Assembly (NCBI GenBank): GCA_032871835.1
Contig: CM065295.1
Span: 41,910,360 to 41,974,359 of the forward strand
Length of the DNA stretch: 64,000 bases
From: Dipteronia dyeriana
Taxonomy: Eukaryota > Streptophyta > Magnoliopsida > Sapindales > Sapindaceae
Direction: 5' to 3'
Every line of letters begins with the position of its first letter. Position 1 is the stretch's first letter. Positions 12,095 through 24,104 of this stretch are shown in pieces. The notes below the pieces were generated by a model, which was not told the origin of the DNA, made no database searches, and was given only the letters and a program-made list of their open reading frames with translations. Both the position numbers and the translations under genes were made by a program.

Positions 12095-12103
12095 ATCTCC
12101 CAC
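12095..12103 (-). other. polypurine tract of the nested copia element
   Basis: On the minus strand GTGGGAGAT directly precedes TGTTGGGGTTT, the start of the 3' LTR. Plus-strand synthesis would start here. Confidence 0.8.
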
Positions 12104-12243
12104 TTGCACTAAAGCATGTGAGGCATGTCTCATAACCCTAGACCATCTAGGTGACCCGAAAACACTTTAGCCGATAAGGTCTTTGTAAATGGATTAGCAT
12201 GATTGTCTTGTGAGGCTATCTTTGTGACGATCACATCTCCTCT

Positions 12244-12744
12244 CTACATTATCTCTCTAATGAGATGATACTTTCTCTCTATATGCTTCCCTTTTTTATG
12301 GCTTCTTAGTTTTTTGGAATTAGTCACAGCACCACTGTTATCACAATAAAGTGTGATGGGCATATCCAAATTCGGAACAACTTCCAGATCACACAAGAAC
12401 TTACGGAGCCAAACAGCCTTTTTAGCAGCTTCACAAACGGTTACATATTCGGCTTCCATAGTGGAGTCAGTAATACAAGATTGCTTGATACTTCTCCACA
12501 CAATGGCTCCACCACTCAAGGTAAATATTGATCCAGATGTAGATTTCCTAGAATCCCTGTCTGACTGAAAATCAGATTGCGTGTATCCTAACGGGATCAA
12601 ATCTTGTCCAGAATACACTAGCATATAGTCTCTCATTCTCCGAAGATACTTGAGAATTGTCTTGACAGGAACCCAATGATCCAATCCTAGGCTGGACTGG
12701 TATCTACTGACTACTCCCACTGCATAACAGATGTTCTGTCTCAT
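12244..12744 (-). pseudogene. copia RNase H domain
   Basis: A 166-codon frame covering the C-terminal end of a copia Pol polyprotein. It contains the typical 'VGVVSRYQS', 'YTQSDFQSDRDSRKSTSG', 'STMEAEY', 'CDNSGAV' and 'KHIERKYHLIRE' motifs. The Asp and Glu residues used for catalysis in this family (in the QSDFQSD, EAEY and CDNS motifs) are visible. RNase H degrades the RNA strand during reverse transcription. The frame is clean in this stretch, but the polyprotein upstream is broken. It ends about 150 bp inside the polypurine tract, as expected. Confidence 0.9.
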
Positions 12745-13635
12745 TCATAACATAGCATACATGAGACTACCTACTGCCGATGCATAGGGTACACATCTCA
12801 TATCCTCAACTTCTTGAGGTGTCTTAGGACATTATTCTTTAGACAAGTTAACTCCATGCCTAGAAGATAAATTACCTTTTTTGGAGTTTTGCATCGAAAA
12901 TCGCACAAGAATCTTATCGATATATGATGCCTGAGACAGTGGTATGAGTTTATTTTTATGATTCCTTATAAGCTGGATCCTAAGAACATAACTCGCCTCT
13001 CCCAAATCTTTCATTTGGAATTGGCCAGCCAGCCAACCCTTTACATAAGACAACACTCCCACATCATTCCCAATGAGTAGGATATCATCTACGTATAGGA
13101 CCAAGAAAACTACTTTCTTATCAATGATACGCTTGTAGACACAAGGCTTATCGATATTCTACTCAAAGCCATAGGTCTTGATCACATCATCAAACCTGAT
13201 GTTCCAAGATATAGATGCTTGCTTAAGCCCATAGATGGTCCTTTACAGCTTGCAAACCTTTTGCTATTGATCTGGAGACACGAATCCCTCTAGTTGCATC
13301 ATATAGATGCTCTCATTAAGATTGTCATTCAAGAATGCTGTCTTGACGTCCATTTGCCAAATTTCGTAATCAAAATAGGCAGCAATGGATAAGAGAATCC
13401 TAATAGACTTAAACATGGCAACTGGCAAGAAAGTCTCTTCATAATCGACTCCCTCTTTTTAGGTATAACCCTTAGCTACTAGCCTTGCCTTGAAGGTCTC
13501 TACCTTCCCGTCTACTCATCTCTTTCTCTTATAGATCCACTTACACCCTATGGGTTTTACCCCATCCGGTAAGTCTACAAGATCCCAGACTGAGTTAGAG
13601 TACATGGACTCCATCTCGAGATTTATGGCTTTAAG
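12745..13635 (-). pseudogene. copia reverse transcriptase domain
   Basis: Reading the minus strand gives 'WQMDVKTAFLN' (first catalytic Asp), 'YGLKQAS' and, in an open stretch at 12832-13104, 'LYVDDILLIGND' with the catalytic Asp pair, then 'KDLGEASYVL'. At least three stop codons and small frame changes interrupt the domain, for example before 'QKVCKL' and before 'NIDKPC'. It would copy element RNA into DNA. Confidence 0.88.
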
Positions 13636-14748
13636 TCATTCCTCTTTATCAGGATCTTCCATTGCATTCTTAAATATCAATGGATCATCAACACTATCAT
13701 CTAAGACAACACCTTGCCCCTCATCTATACCTAAATAGCGTTCAAGTTGTCTCACAACCCTCTCACTACGTCTAGGTGGTAGTGTATCCTGATCAGGAAC
13801 CATTTGACTCTTAGATGTTTGTGGAACAACAACTCTTGTTGATGAAGCACTAGTCTCACTAGGCTCCAACTCATTCAATACAATCTTAGAACGAGGTTTA
13901 TGGTCACTAATATAACTGTCCTAAAGAAACGTTGTATTTGTCGATACAAATACTTTGTTATCTTCGGGACTATAGAAGTGTCCACATCTGGTCTCCTTGG
14001 AGTATCCTACAAACAGGCAGACCACAGACTTGGAGCCTAGCTTTCCAGTTCTGTTCTTCAGCAGGTGTGCTGGACACCCCCATATGCGGAAATGTCACAA
14101 ACTAGCTTTACGACCATTCCACAACTCTAGGGGAGTCTTAGGAACAGATTTGGATGGCACCACATTCAAAATGTATGCCGCTGTTTGTAACGCATATCCC
14201 TAGAAGGAATTTGGTAATGATGAGAAACTAATCATAGATCTCACCATTTCCATTAGGGTTCTATTTCTCCTCTCCGCTACACCATTTTGATGAGGTGTAC
14301 CGGGAGCTGTGAGTTGGGAAACTATCCCATGCTCGACCATAAAGTCTTCAAACTCTTGGTCAAGGTACTCACCTCCACGATCCGATCGCAGTGACTTGAT
14401 AGTCCCTACCTAATTGATTCTCAACTTTAGCTCGAAATTCTTTGAACATTTCAAATGTTTCCGACTTACATTGTATTAGGTAAACGTATTCGTATCTTGA
14501 TTAGTCATCTATAAAGGTGACATAATACTCATAACCACCTCTAGCTTTAACATTCATCGGTCCGTAGACGTCTGTATGTATAAGCTCTAGCAGTTCTTTA
14601 GCTCTAAGCCCTGTTTCAATAAAAGGTCTTTTAGTCATCTTACCTTCCAAACAAGATTTACAGACAGGTAAGGTGCCAACCTTTAACTCACTTAAAGGTC
14701 CACTTTTTACTAGTCTATCTATCCGGTCAAGGTTGATATGACCAAGCC
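13636..14748 (-). pseudogene. copia integrase domain and linker
   Basis: Minus-strand fragments show a zinc-binding region ('CKSCLEGKMTKRPF', about 14630-14680), the core 'SLRSDRGGEY' and 'TPHQNGVAERRNRTL' (about 14260-14400), and a C-terminal 'FVGYSK'. An open linker at 13636-13878 carries 'RRSERVVRQLERYLG', usual between integrase and reverse transcriptase. The domain is split by several stops. Confidence 0.85.
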
Positions 14749-15225
14749 TTAGATGCCAGATATACGTGTCATTATCTGAAGAAATCTTATGTCGTTTAGA
14801 TTTGGTTTTGCAACCTTAAACATTTTAGTGTTTAGCAGTGTAGTATGTATTAACGGTCTTAACACATACAAATTGTTTTCATTAATTCCTGAACAAATAT
14901 TCAGACAATTCTTTCCAATAATAACAAACTTATTATTAAAAGAAATCGAATATTTTTGTTCTAACAACTTAGAAACGGAAATCAAATTCCGTGTAAATCT
15001 AGGAATATAAAATATATTGTCCAACAATATATAAATATTACAAAAACGTAATCTAATTACGCTCACTGCTTGTGCCGACACAACATCCCCTGACCCCACA
15101 CGCATTGAGAAGGCTTGCTCCTCTAGCTGTGTCCAAGAATCAGTCCATTGTAAAGAAGAACAAACATGGTTAGTGGCCCCCGAATCAACTATCCAGGGTG
15201 AAAAATCATCTTCCACTAAACACAA
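14749..15225 (-). pseudogene. copia aspartic protease and gag-pre-integrase region
   Basis: A 158-codon frame beginning with 'WIVDSGATNHVC', the active-site D-S-G-A of copia proteases, followed by 'FYIPRFTRNLISVSKL', a standard gag-pre-integrase motif. The protease matures the polyprotein. The frame stops before the integrase zinc-binding residues. Confidence 0.9.
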
Positions 15226-15301
15226 CTCAATAACAAGTAAATCAGATTTACTTTCTTGGACTTCTTCTTACTTTGGGCTTTCTTGGGTTTGAGCTTACCC
15301 T

Positions 15302-15484
15302 TCACTTGTATGCCTCTCGAACAGTTCGTGTGGCATTTACAGCAGACGCTGGAGGACAATCCTCCGTAAGCACAAACTTGAGGTCTTTGGTGACCAATAT
15401 TGCATTAATGTTAAGTTTCCACTTAGTGTAGTTATCACCAGTTAATATGTCGTTTGCGAGAATTTGAAGTAATGTAGAAGACAT
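15302..15484 (-). pseudogene. copia gag, N-terminal fragment
   Basis: From the likely start at 15484 (Met-Ser-Ser) the frame reads 'LTGDNYTKWKLNINAILVTK', the usual beginning of a plant copia gag, then 'REAYK'. The text then jumps to a Lys-rich 'KPKKAQSKKKSKK' segment that normally lies near the zinc knuckle, and ends at a stop at about 15229. So most of gag, including the knuckle, has been deleted. An upstream in-frame Met at 15511 adds nine residues but fits the family less well. Confidence 0.8.
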
Positions 15485-15511
15485 TACTGCTGAAATAAAT
15501 AAAACATTCAT

Positions 15512-17187
15512 TCAGCCATTTATTTAAAACAAGTGCAAGTGCTTTGGCATAATTTTAAACATGATGCATGCACATGTTTAACGAACTAGAACTACCCTAA
15601 AACTAGTTACTATACCACGACAACAATCCAACATACCATAAAGAAGTGCAGCCTTAGGGTCGGTCAAGTCTTTGCATGTTGGACCGAGACATTCTCAATC
15701 AAATGATATTCTAGAATAACTCTTATTCCATATCATTCAACCATCATTCATTCAGTCAGGTTTTTAATTAACAAACTTAATCAAAACCATCATGAGTGTA
15801 ACCCATCATTTCAGATCTCACTAGCTTAACTCGAGAATTCCCGCCTTAGGGTCGGTAAATCCAAAATATCCTCAGAAATCCTATCTGTTAGGAAGTCAAC
15901 CTTGGTATTGACCTTTGTGGAAACCCTCCTTAGGGAGGACGAAAGCAAAGCCGTCACGAGGCCCTACTCGGATCTCACGGTGTTGAACTAATGATGGAGA
16001 CCGCGGGATATATATGTCATATATCCCTCTCCCACTCACTATTTTAAAATTAGGGTTTTCTATTAACCGTTAATGTACCTAGATTCTACAGGATTAAACG
16101 ACTAACTTTAATCAAGTTATCTAGCGCATTAACTAATTAGAAACAAATTCTAATAAACTAATAAATTATTAATGATTTTTAACAATTAAAAATCTAATCT
16201 ATTAGTGAATAATCTAAGCTTTTGTAAACTATTTATAAAGGTCAGATTATTATGTTAGTGTTTACCAAGTTTTAACTATTAAAACTCTAACACTTTTTCG
16301 GTTCATTTTTTATTAGGTAATTAATCATATTAATCCTAGTTACAGTAAATGACCCTATTAATATAACTTATTAAACTCTTTAATAACTAGATTAATATTA
16401 ATGAGAATTACCAAGTTTTCTAACCATTAAAAACTAATCTCATTATTCATAACCAATTATGTATATTGTCCATTTTAATCACATTAAAAAAAATACATAA
16501 AATATCAGGTTATGATGCATGTATGACATCTCAAATATATTTGTGCAAGCACATCTAATCTAAATGACATACGTATGCATGACAATGCCTTTATAATCAC
16601 ATAATATAAAGCATACATGAATTGACCGAGTACTGTGGATTATTTAACCTAAAAAATTGGAATCTAAAATTACAAAAAAAAAAAATCAAGGCATTCCTTG
16701 GTCTTCTAGTAACTTCAGATATCTTCCAGTCTCTTCAGGTCACTCTGATTCATCTCATGAATCCGAAACAGGAAATCTGCACAGAAACACACTAGGCAAC
16801 ACTTGCTAATGGAACCGTGCGTGAACAGTACCCAGTGAACAGTGTCGGTCGTGAACAATATGGTGAATAGTGTTCAATGAACAGTACGGTGAACAGTGTT
16901 CGTTGAACAGTAATGCCGCCGTAAACAGTACCGACAGCGCCCACGTTTCCAGTTCTTCGTTTACAGGTTACAATTTTTTTTATTTACAATACAATAACAG
17001 TAAAATAAATAAAATAAAAATTATACAACCCATAAACCCTAAATCCACAGTACCATAAAAAATTACGATCAACCATGTTTAAATTAAACAATTTAATTAT
17101 AAACATTCATACAATCATAAAGATGGTGCGTACACATTCATACATACAGGAGCATCGAAAACAATTTCTAGTTCCGAAAAATAAATT
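15512..17187 (-). other. untranslated leader of the nested copia element
   Basis: About 1.7 kb between the primer-binding site and gag. No coding motif. It holds a GTGAACAGT repeat cluster (separate entry), two copies of GCCTTAGGGTCGGT (about 15650 and 15842) and AT-rich stretches. Confidence 0.6.
16820..16935. repeat. GTGAACAGT short-repeat cluster in the copia leader
   Basis: Roughly nine spaced copies of GTGAACAGT or close variants (TGAACAGTAC, GTGAATAGT, GTAAACAGT). On the coding strand the motif reads ACTGTTCAC. Similar clusters occur in leaders of other plant copia elements (recollection, not checked). Confidence 0.7.
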
Positions 17188-17200
17188 GGCTCTGATACCA
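17188..17200 (-). other. primer-binding site complementary to initiator tRNA-Met
   Basis: On the minus strand TGGTATCAGAGCC lies two bases inside the 5' LTR. TGGTATCAGAGC is the standard initiator-Met primer site of plant copia elements. It identifies the right-hand LTR as the 5' LTR. Confidence 0.93.
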
Positions 17201-17202
17201 AT

Positions 17203-17744
17203 CGTTGGAACCCCGTTCACCGGTTACGCAACAGAATTAGGTTTTTTCTTTTTTATATATAGATCATAATCTGTATCTGGGACCATTGAACTTAGGATCG
17301 TAATTATTTTTCGAAACTAATACATACAATATGTATACACAGGAAATTGAAATTGAAATCGATATAATCAAGAAGAAAATCTTACCAACGTTGGAGGCTC
17401 CTTCACTTTTCGATATGCTTCTGTCTGAACCATTTGATCTTCCTCGCTATCTCCCGGGACTGGTAACTGCTTGTGGACGCATCACGATCTTAGGAACTTG
17501 AATGGAGGATGTAGAGAAATGTCTTGAAGAAACTCTTTCTTTTCAATTTGGTGTATTGATTTCAAGCACACATAAATTGCATCTCATGCAAAATTTATAT
17601 CAACTGATGTGGTTCGGTTCTTAAAATCATAATATATATCTGATATTTTTTTTTATTTCTCACGCACTTCTATGTTGATAACAAAGCAAGCATCCGCGCA
17701 ACCACTTGCGTTTTATATCTCTGTATCGCCTCTCCTGTTTCTTT

Positions 17745-17814
<70 letters not shown>

Positions 17815-19520
17815 GTGTATAAGGTATTTGCATCGTATGCAAATTCTTCATTTGATTATTGTTTCATGTGCACACACCAATTTGCATCCAATGCAATCTC
17901 TCTTGTTATTAATTGATATATATCTTTTAATTATCCTTTTCAAATATATCTAATATATTAAAAGTGATAATAAGTATTTTAAATTTAAACTTAAATTCAA
18001 ACACTTAGATAAATGATTTACTAATATATATATATTATATGTGTATAAGGTATTTGCATCATATGCAAATTCTTCTTTTTTGATTATTGTTTCATGTGCA
18101 CACATCAATTTGCATCCAATGCAATCTCTTGTGTTATTAATTGATATATATCTTTTAATTATTCTTTTCAAATATATCTAATATATTAAAAGTGATAATA
18201 AGTATTTTAAATTTAAACTTAAATTCAAATACTTAGATAAATGATTTAGTAAAAATAAAGTAATCCTATTATTTTATCTTCACCTAAATCCATATATCAA
18301 CTAACACCCTCCAATTAATAGTTAATTAATAATTTATAATTATCAATAGAATTAAATAATCTTATTATTTAATTAATTTAACTATTAACATTCATTAATT
18401 AAATAATCTCATTATTCAATTCATTCCCGAATAAACACGTATCACTTTTGTAATACAATTAATTGGACAATCCAATTAATTAACCGTGACCCTTGTTACC
18501 TAAATCAATCGGGCTAGCAAGGGGATCTAATGGACCCACAATATTTTGAGTTCCAATAATCCTCGAATTCATTAATTAAACTTTTTAATTAATATTCCTT
18601 GATTATTAACTCCGATGCTATTCCATTAAAAACCCGAAGCTGCACTCTCTCAACTGTAGACGCTTTAACACAGACCGATATAACTCGGTGTCCATCGATA
18701 TAGCTATTACATATGGTGTGATCCTCCACAGTAGTTTATAATTAGAGCTGGGTCATAATGTCCGTTATACCCCTCTAATTACAAATATCCTTTAAGTACT
18801 GTTGATTCTATAATGAACAATAAATCCTAGTTCCTTACGGAATTAGGAGAGCGCTCATATTGTCCAAGCCCCGAATCAACCCTTAAGGGAACTACCATCT
18901 ACTTCTTACAAGAATGAGTGGATTCCACTATTGTGTACAAATCTTCCTAGCCTCAAGCCAAACCGCAATCCCAACATACGAAGTATATTGATCAGGAAAT
19001 GCATCCGACCTCACCCATGGTATATCAAAGACCACGATTTAACCTGAAGAAGTCGATAAAACACTCAGGATTAAGATCACCCATATATAGCCATCATTAG
19101 TTGATATATATCAATCTTATCGGTAAACGAATCTTGGTGAGAGATTCATATAGATCATGGCCCAGTCCTAAATGATCACATCATACAAGATGCATCCATT
19201 CTCATATCTCCATATGAATGATTCAGGATAGAATCACCGTACATTACGGAATGGACCGCAACTATAAATTAACCATAAATAAAGTACCCAGCTTTATTTG
19301 TTATATATGGACTCTTTAGACTGTGTGTCTCTTACTGTATCCATCCATATATGACACTCATATACACAGTTCGAGATTACATCCGGCAATCTTGGATGTT
19401 AAATATATGCACAAGTTTATAAAATAAATAATTAACATAACAAGAATGGATTGAACTTTTCTTTTTATTTATTTCATAAATCCCTTTACAAATTACATCT
19501 TTAGGGCGTAAACCCCAACA
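17203..19520 (-). mobile_element. 5' LTR of the nested copia element (right in window)
   Basis: 2318 bp and similar to 9830-12094. Its inner end reads CGTTGGAACCCC, so the terminal TG has mutated to CG; the outer end is intact (CCCCAACA). It carries a 65-bp TA microsatellite at about 17747-17812 and a private internal duplication. Confidence 0.9.
17813..18250. repeat. 226-bp tandem duplication found only in the 5' LTR
   Basis: Copies start at 17813 and 18039 with ATGTGTATAAGG and run through TTGCATC(A/G)TATGCAAATTCTTC to AAATGATTTA. The 3' LTR has a single copy (about 10614-10830). Since the two LTRs are identical at insertion, the doubling happened afterwards or the other LTR lost one copy. 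Confidence 0.85.
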
Positions 19521-19525
19521 GATAA

Positions 19526-19788
19526 TGCTCAGTGGTTTGGGGTTTGTGGTGTGAGAGAGAATCCTAGAGTATATGATTGTAATAATTTATTATATAGTGG
19601 AACTTTCTCTGTCGTCCTGACAACCCATGATTTTTTACCCGATCTGGGTTTTTCCACATATATCTTGTGTTGTGATTGGTTTATCTTCTCTCATCTATTT
19701 TTCTGTTATATATGTTATTAATTGCTATGAGTTATGGGCGTATATTAGGCATGACAATTCCGCGATCACCGGTTCAAAATCCCCAACA
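19526..19788 (+). mobile_element. right part of the interrupted solo LTR
   Basis: It continues the LTR from 9829 after the GATAA duplication and ends CCCCAACA. It is similar to the end of the solo LTR at 32980-33890 (TTCCGCG followed by a TG...CA end). No matching 5-bp duplication was found at the outer ends (GATTA on the left, TTGGA on the right), so the element is old or one flank has changed. Confidence 0.75.
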
Positions 19789-19884
19789 TTGGAATACATG
19801 TATCTTTAATCTAACATATCATTAATATATTCTTAAACAATTTTTTTACGATACTATCTATCCACATATTGTTATCTAGACTAT

Positions 19885-19995
19885 ATATTTTTTTTGAAAC
19901 TTTTTTTCGTTGGAAGGATTCGAGCTTCTGATTTGAGAGACGTTTACTCAAGCCTCAAACTCGTTCATCTACCTATTAAGCTATGCCCAAAGGGG
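19885..19995 (-). mobile_element. tRNA-derived SINE-like fragment or tRNA pseudogene
   Basis: On the minus strand TAGCTTAATAGG (19972-19983) fits the RNA polymerase III A box and AGCTCGAATCC (19916-19926) fits the B box, about 45 bp apart as in a tRNA. An A-rich tail follows (T-rich on plus, 19887-19909). The stretch does not fold into a good tRNA by eye, so a SINE head is preferred. Flanking duplications were not resolved. Confidence 0.45.
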
Positions 19996-20128
19996 TATGT
20001 ATTCTTTAACATTTATTTAGCTTTTTTATTTTTTTCATTCAATTATTAATAGTTATGTTAACATTAAATACAGTTGCATAATTTTGGATTAAATCTCTTA
20101 ATACGTGAAAGCTGAATAACAAGATTTA

Positions 20129-20566
20129 GAACATCTCTAATGCAAATATGTATTTTTGAGTTTATAAACGACGTCACATTAGTATTTCTATTCGCTATGG
20201 GCCTACTTTTGAAAAAAAATAGAGAAATACATATTCACATCTCCAATGCAATTATCTAAAGTCAAATATGTATCTATTTTATGACCAATAATAATAAAAC
20301 AATTATTACATTTTCGATCTTATTTTATTTTACAATTAAATAAGCTTTAATATTATTGGTGAAAAGAGTTAGAAATCTTAGTCAGCATTTTTAGGAGAGT
20401 TTCTAGAATTAGAAACCTAACTCCATATTCTCTAACTTTTTCTTTACCATATCATCTCCATATCAAAGTAAGATAATTGCATTGGAGAGAGATTTTCTAA
20501 CTTTTAACTATCTATCCTATGTGACACTCAATTTTCTCCAATTGTATATTTGTATTGAAGATGGTC
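20129..20566. mobile_element. MITE with nested inverted repeats (about 440 bp)
   Basis: The ends GAACATCTCTAATGCAAATATG and, reversed, GACCATCTTCAATACAAATATAC form degenerate terminal inverted repeats. Inside, CTCCAATGCAATTATCT near 20251 is exactly inverted near 20471. The 'AACATCTCYAATGCA' ends are of a type common in plant MITEs. No clear target duplication. Confidence 0.6.
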
Positions 20567-21239
20567 GATTCTTAGTTGCATTGAGATGCAAAAAGAATTT
20601 CATCAAAAATTAATAATATTGGATAATACTAAAAATAAAGTGTATTTAGAAATTTTATTATTATTATTTTTAAATGAAGTTCCTTCATAGGGTTGGAAAA
20701 ATTAATGGCAATATTTTGGGAGGCTGTTGTGCAAATATCACCACATTAATAATCCATGTATAAAATGCACCAATTTAGGTGACGAGACCAAAATACCCAT
20801 AAACAGTGGGTTGTCATTTTCAAACTGAGAGAGAAAAAGTAGAGTGAGTTCAATAGACGGAAAGTGAATCGATGGCAACGATTTTGACGGCAAAGTAACC
20901 AAAAGTTGAAGAGCAGTCAAAGTTCGAGACTTCACCAGAAGATTTGCAATCGATCGAGGTAAGTTGAGTTTGATTTTGTTATCGTTTTTATTGTTGAGAA
21001 GTTGCATTGTATGTTAGATATATTTTTTGTTGATCGTAGGTTGTAGTTATTGTACAGAAACAAAATAATAATAAAATTAATAATTTCATTTTTTATTCAA
21101 ATTCTTTAAATCTGTTAACGTAGAACAACACACATTGCATACCTCTCAAAATACGAAAACTTAAAAATAACAAGCCCACTAAATTAAACGTTAAGTGAAT
21201 GTACAAGTCATACTATTATAATAAATGGAAATGACATCA

Positions 21240-24009
21240 GTATCAACGCCTCCATTCATTCCACGGTAGAGTCCTTGTCAGGGCACGTCTGTTTGTTGTG
21301 TCAAACTGAATGACAAATGCTACACTTACGACGGTATTCCTCAAGAACACCTCTGCTTAGACCTTGATTAATCAAAGGTGGGTTAGAACATCTCCTGGAA
21401 TTATGACCCGATTATCCACATCTTCTACACAATTGTGTGGTTGTCCTTTCCGAAGACGAGACTTGCCGACCCGCCCTTGAGCATCCTGCTTGTCACATGG
21501 AGATTGGATTTAAAATCACCCGCTCAACGATGTCTATGGAACTACCCATGAAAAAGGATGACCAACAGACATAATAGGAACCGAGTACGCATCAATAAGT
21601 GTTTACCGCTTGAAGTAGTACGCACACAGGGATGTAAAATCCAAGTTTTGATCCCTTTAGTAACAATGAAAACAATGAGATTCACGTTTCAGCAATATAA
21701 AGCGTAAACTATTGCTAGTAATGTACCTTGCCGCTGCGAATACGTGCGAACATGGAAACATTTCCATTTAAAATTTGTTACATGTGCAGGTCTTCCGGGC
21801 TAAGTCAATAGTCCACTATTTTTTAGACCATTTGACAGAGAATATGTTCCAGTCGACTGGATTAACGGTCATATAGCCACACTTCTTTACACGTTTCAAG
21901 AACACAAGATGTGCAACGTCGGTAAACTGATGATGCATGAACTGTGCAGCTCGATGGTGATTGTGAAACCACCTCTGTAATAGCATATTCTTAATAAACT
22001 CTGTCAGTGTCAACATAGGCAGTTGTCGTGCGAATTTTAAGCGTGAGTTTATGCACTCTGTAACATTTGTTATCTTTACTTTGTACCTTCGTTCGGAACA
22101 GTGTACGCAGGACAACTTGTGTAGACCGGAATCATTGACATAATCGAATGCATTATGATGTAGGCTACATAACTCTTCCATGTGCCAGTTATATTTCAAT
22201 TCAGTGTACGATTTAGTTGCTTTGTCCATTATGGCGGCAACATTCTTTCTGTGAAATCGCTTCTTGATATTTTCAGAAAAGTGTCAGCAATATATGGTAT
22301 GGGTGGCATGAGGGAATACTTTAGAAAAATCTCTACTTCAATGCTTGCATGTCAACCGAAAATGAAAACCTGATCATCTATATGACCAAGGGCACCCATC
22401 AAGCAATCCAAAAACTACTCTCATGAAAGGTTGTTTTCTGAGTCGCAGTATATAAAACAAATTGGATGCACCTGTTTGTTCCCATCTTGTGCAGTTGTAA
22501 CAAACAATGTACCACTGAATCTTCCCTTCAAATGGGTACCATTAACTCAATAACTAGACATATACACCCAAAAACCTCTAAGTGAGGCACCCAATGACAT
22601 GAAAAGTAGAGAAATTTATCATCTTCGTCGCACTGTAAGTCAGTGATTATACTAGGATTTTGTTGTTCCAACACGTAACTGAAACATAATAGTAGTTGGA
22701 AGCTTTCTTCATGCGTTCCATAGGTTAGTGAAAACATATAATGTAGGGCTTGATGTGCCTTACTGTACAGGATTTGGATGCCATACATTGTTTTCATGTC
22801 GACGATTATGTCCTTAGGACGCATGAGATGACCATCATGTTGTTGCAGTCTAGGTGCAACGACTTCTCCAATTATGACTACACTGACTTATCGATGGCGA
22901 TAATGAATCTCCTTTAACGGACAAGTGTGTTTGTGGATAAAACTTTTTACTTGGAAGTACGTCCCTTCATCTCTCCTCACAACTCTTAATTTCCACGTAC
23001 AGTTGTCCATCAAATAGACCAGATGTAACATTGTCTTATTGGACCTTTTACCTTCTACTTGAAGTTCTGCCGCATTGTAAAATGACCAACTAGCCTCTTC
23101 AAATCCTTTTAAGTGAATTTTTTTGACCTTTTTAAATCATGTTTATAGGTTCTTCTTTTACCAAGTTTCTGTTTCCACCCATACCAAACGAGTAAGAATT
23201 TGCTTTGGGGAATAACTCAAGTTGTGGCATTATCAGAATCATATGGAATTACATTAGCCCAGACTTCATAAGCCATCTCTGGTGCACTGCAATTAAATCT
23301 GTGTACAAGTCTTACACATCTTTCCATTTGGACAGGCTCTTCCTCTTCATCAACGTTCTTTACACGATCTACCAGATCAATATTTGCCTCATTATCCACC
23401 TCAAGAATCTGTCCAAGATTCAGTTCAGTGTTTTGCTCATTGTTCATGTCATTGTAGATCTTATTGTATTGCTCATTGTACTGCCAATCATTCATCTCAA
23501 TTTGACAACCAAACACATCGTCGAATTGAGGTCCGACTATATCAGCATGGTCGGTTACTTCCAGTGAGACACCACACATATTTTTCTGACTTTCGATCCC
23601 ACTCTTTTCTGTGAACACTTGGTTACTTCCGCTAAACGATTGAAATTGTTCAGAATTTTCATGATGAGGGATATCATTACCTATAACATCTTCTATTGCC
23701 TTCTCAATTAGAATAATACATACTTTAGGGATCACCCTATCTTCCCCCTGACGTAAACTAAACATCATCGTCGTTTCTAATAAATGTGTGACATGTAGTC
23801 CCAGGAACGATTTATATAGACTGTAGATCAATATTGTGTTTGTTCACATTATACTTCGCAACGGTGTGCATGATCGACACCAATTCTTCATAGGTCATAC
23901 CCTTTGACACATACAATCCTTGGTTATCGGAACCTAAAAACTTCTGACTTCCGTCTGGTAACTGCTCTCATCAACCGTTGTAAGATATGATTGTTCTATC
24001 CCGATTCAT
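21240..24009 (-). pseudogene. mudrA-like MULE transposase, broken
   Basis: Homologous along its length to the transposase relic at 39472-42242. The likely start is the ATG at 24009. Recognisable parts are an N-terminal PB1-like region, an acidic linker (23217-23831), 'PLKGDSLSPS'-type DNA-binding residues near 22900, a central part with 'MRPKDIIVDMKTMYG' and 'FSYVLEQQNPSIITDLQCDEDDKF' (22528-22824), 'FIKNMLLQRWFHNHH' (21816-22229) and a decayed C-terminal zinc-knuckle region (21250-21480). Multiple stops and frameshifts break it. MULE transposases cut and paste the element by recognising its terminal repeats. Confidence 0.85.
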
Positions 24010-24104
24010 TCTCTTATCAAAATCATTATCACAAACCATTATTAAGAAAATAAAAATAAAAATTACAATTACAATTAAAAACCATTACAAACAAAAAAAA
24101 ATGA

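Larger units (their letters stand above)
9830..19520 (-). mobile_element. complete but degenerate Ty1/copia retrotransposon, nested
   Basis: The 9.7 kb element runs from TGTTGGAACCCC to GGGGTTTACGCCC read in reverse (plus-strand end ACCCCAACA). A perfect 5-bp target duplication GATAA flanks it (9825-9829 and 19521-19525). Orientation is minus: the primer-binding site lies inside the right LTR and the polypurine tract inside the left LTR. The domain order on the minus strand is gag, protease, integrase, reverse transcriptase, RNase H, the Ty1/copia order. Every coding domain has stops or frameshifts and most of gag is deleted, so it cannot move by itself. The host sequence is the solo LTR at 9152-9829 plus 19526-19788. 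Confidence 0.92.
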
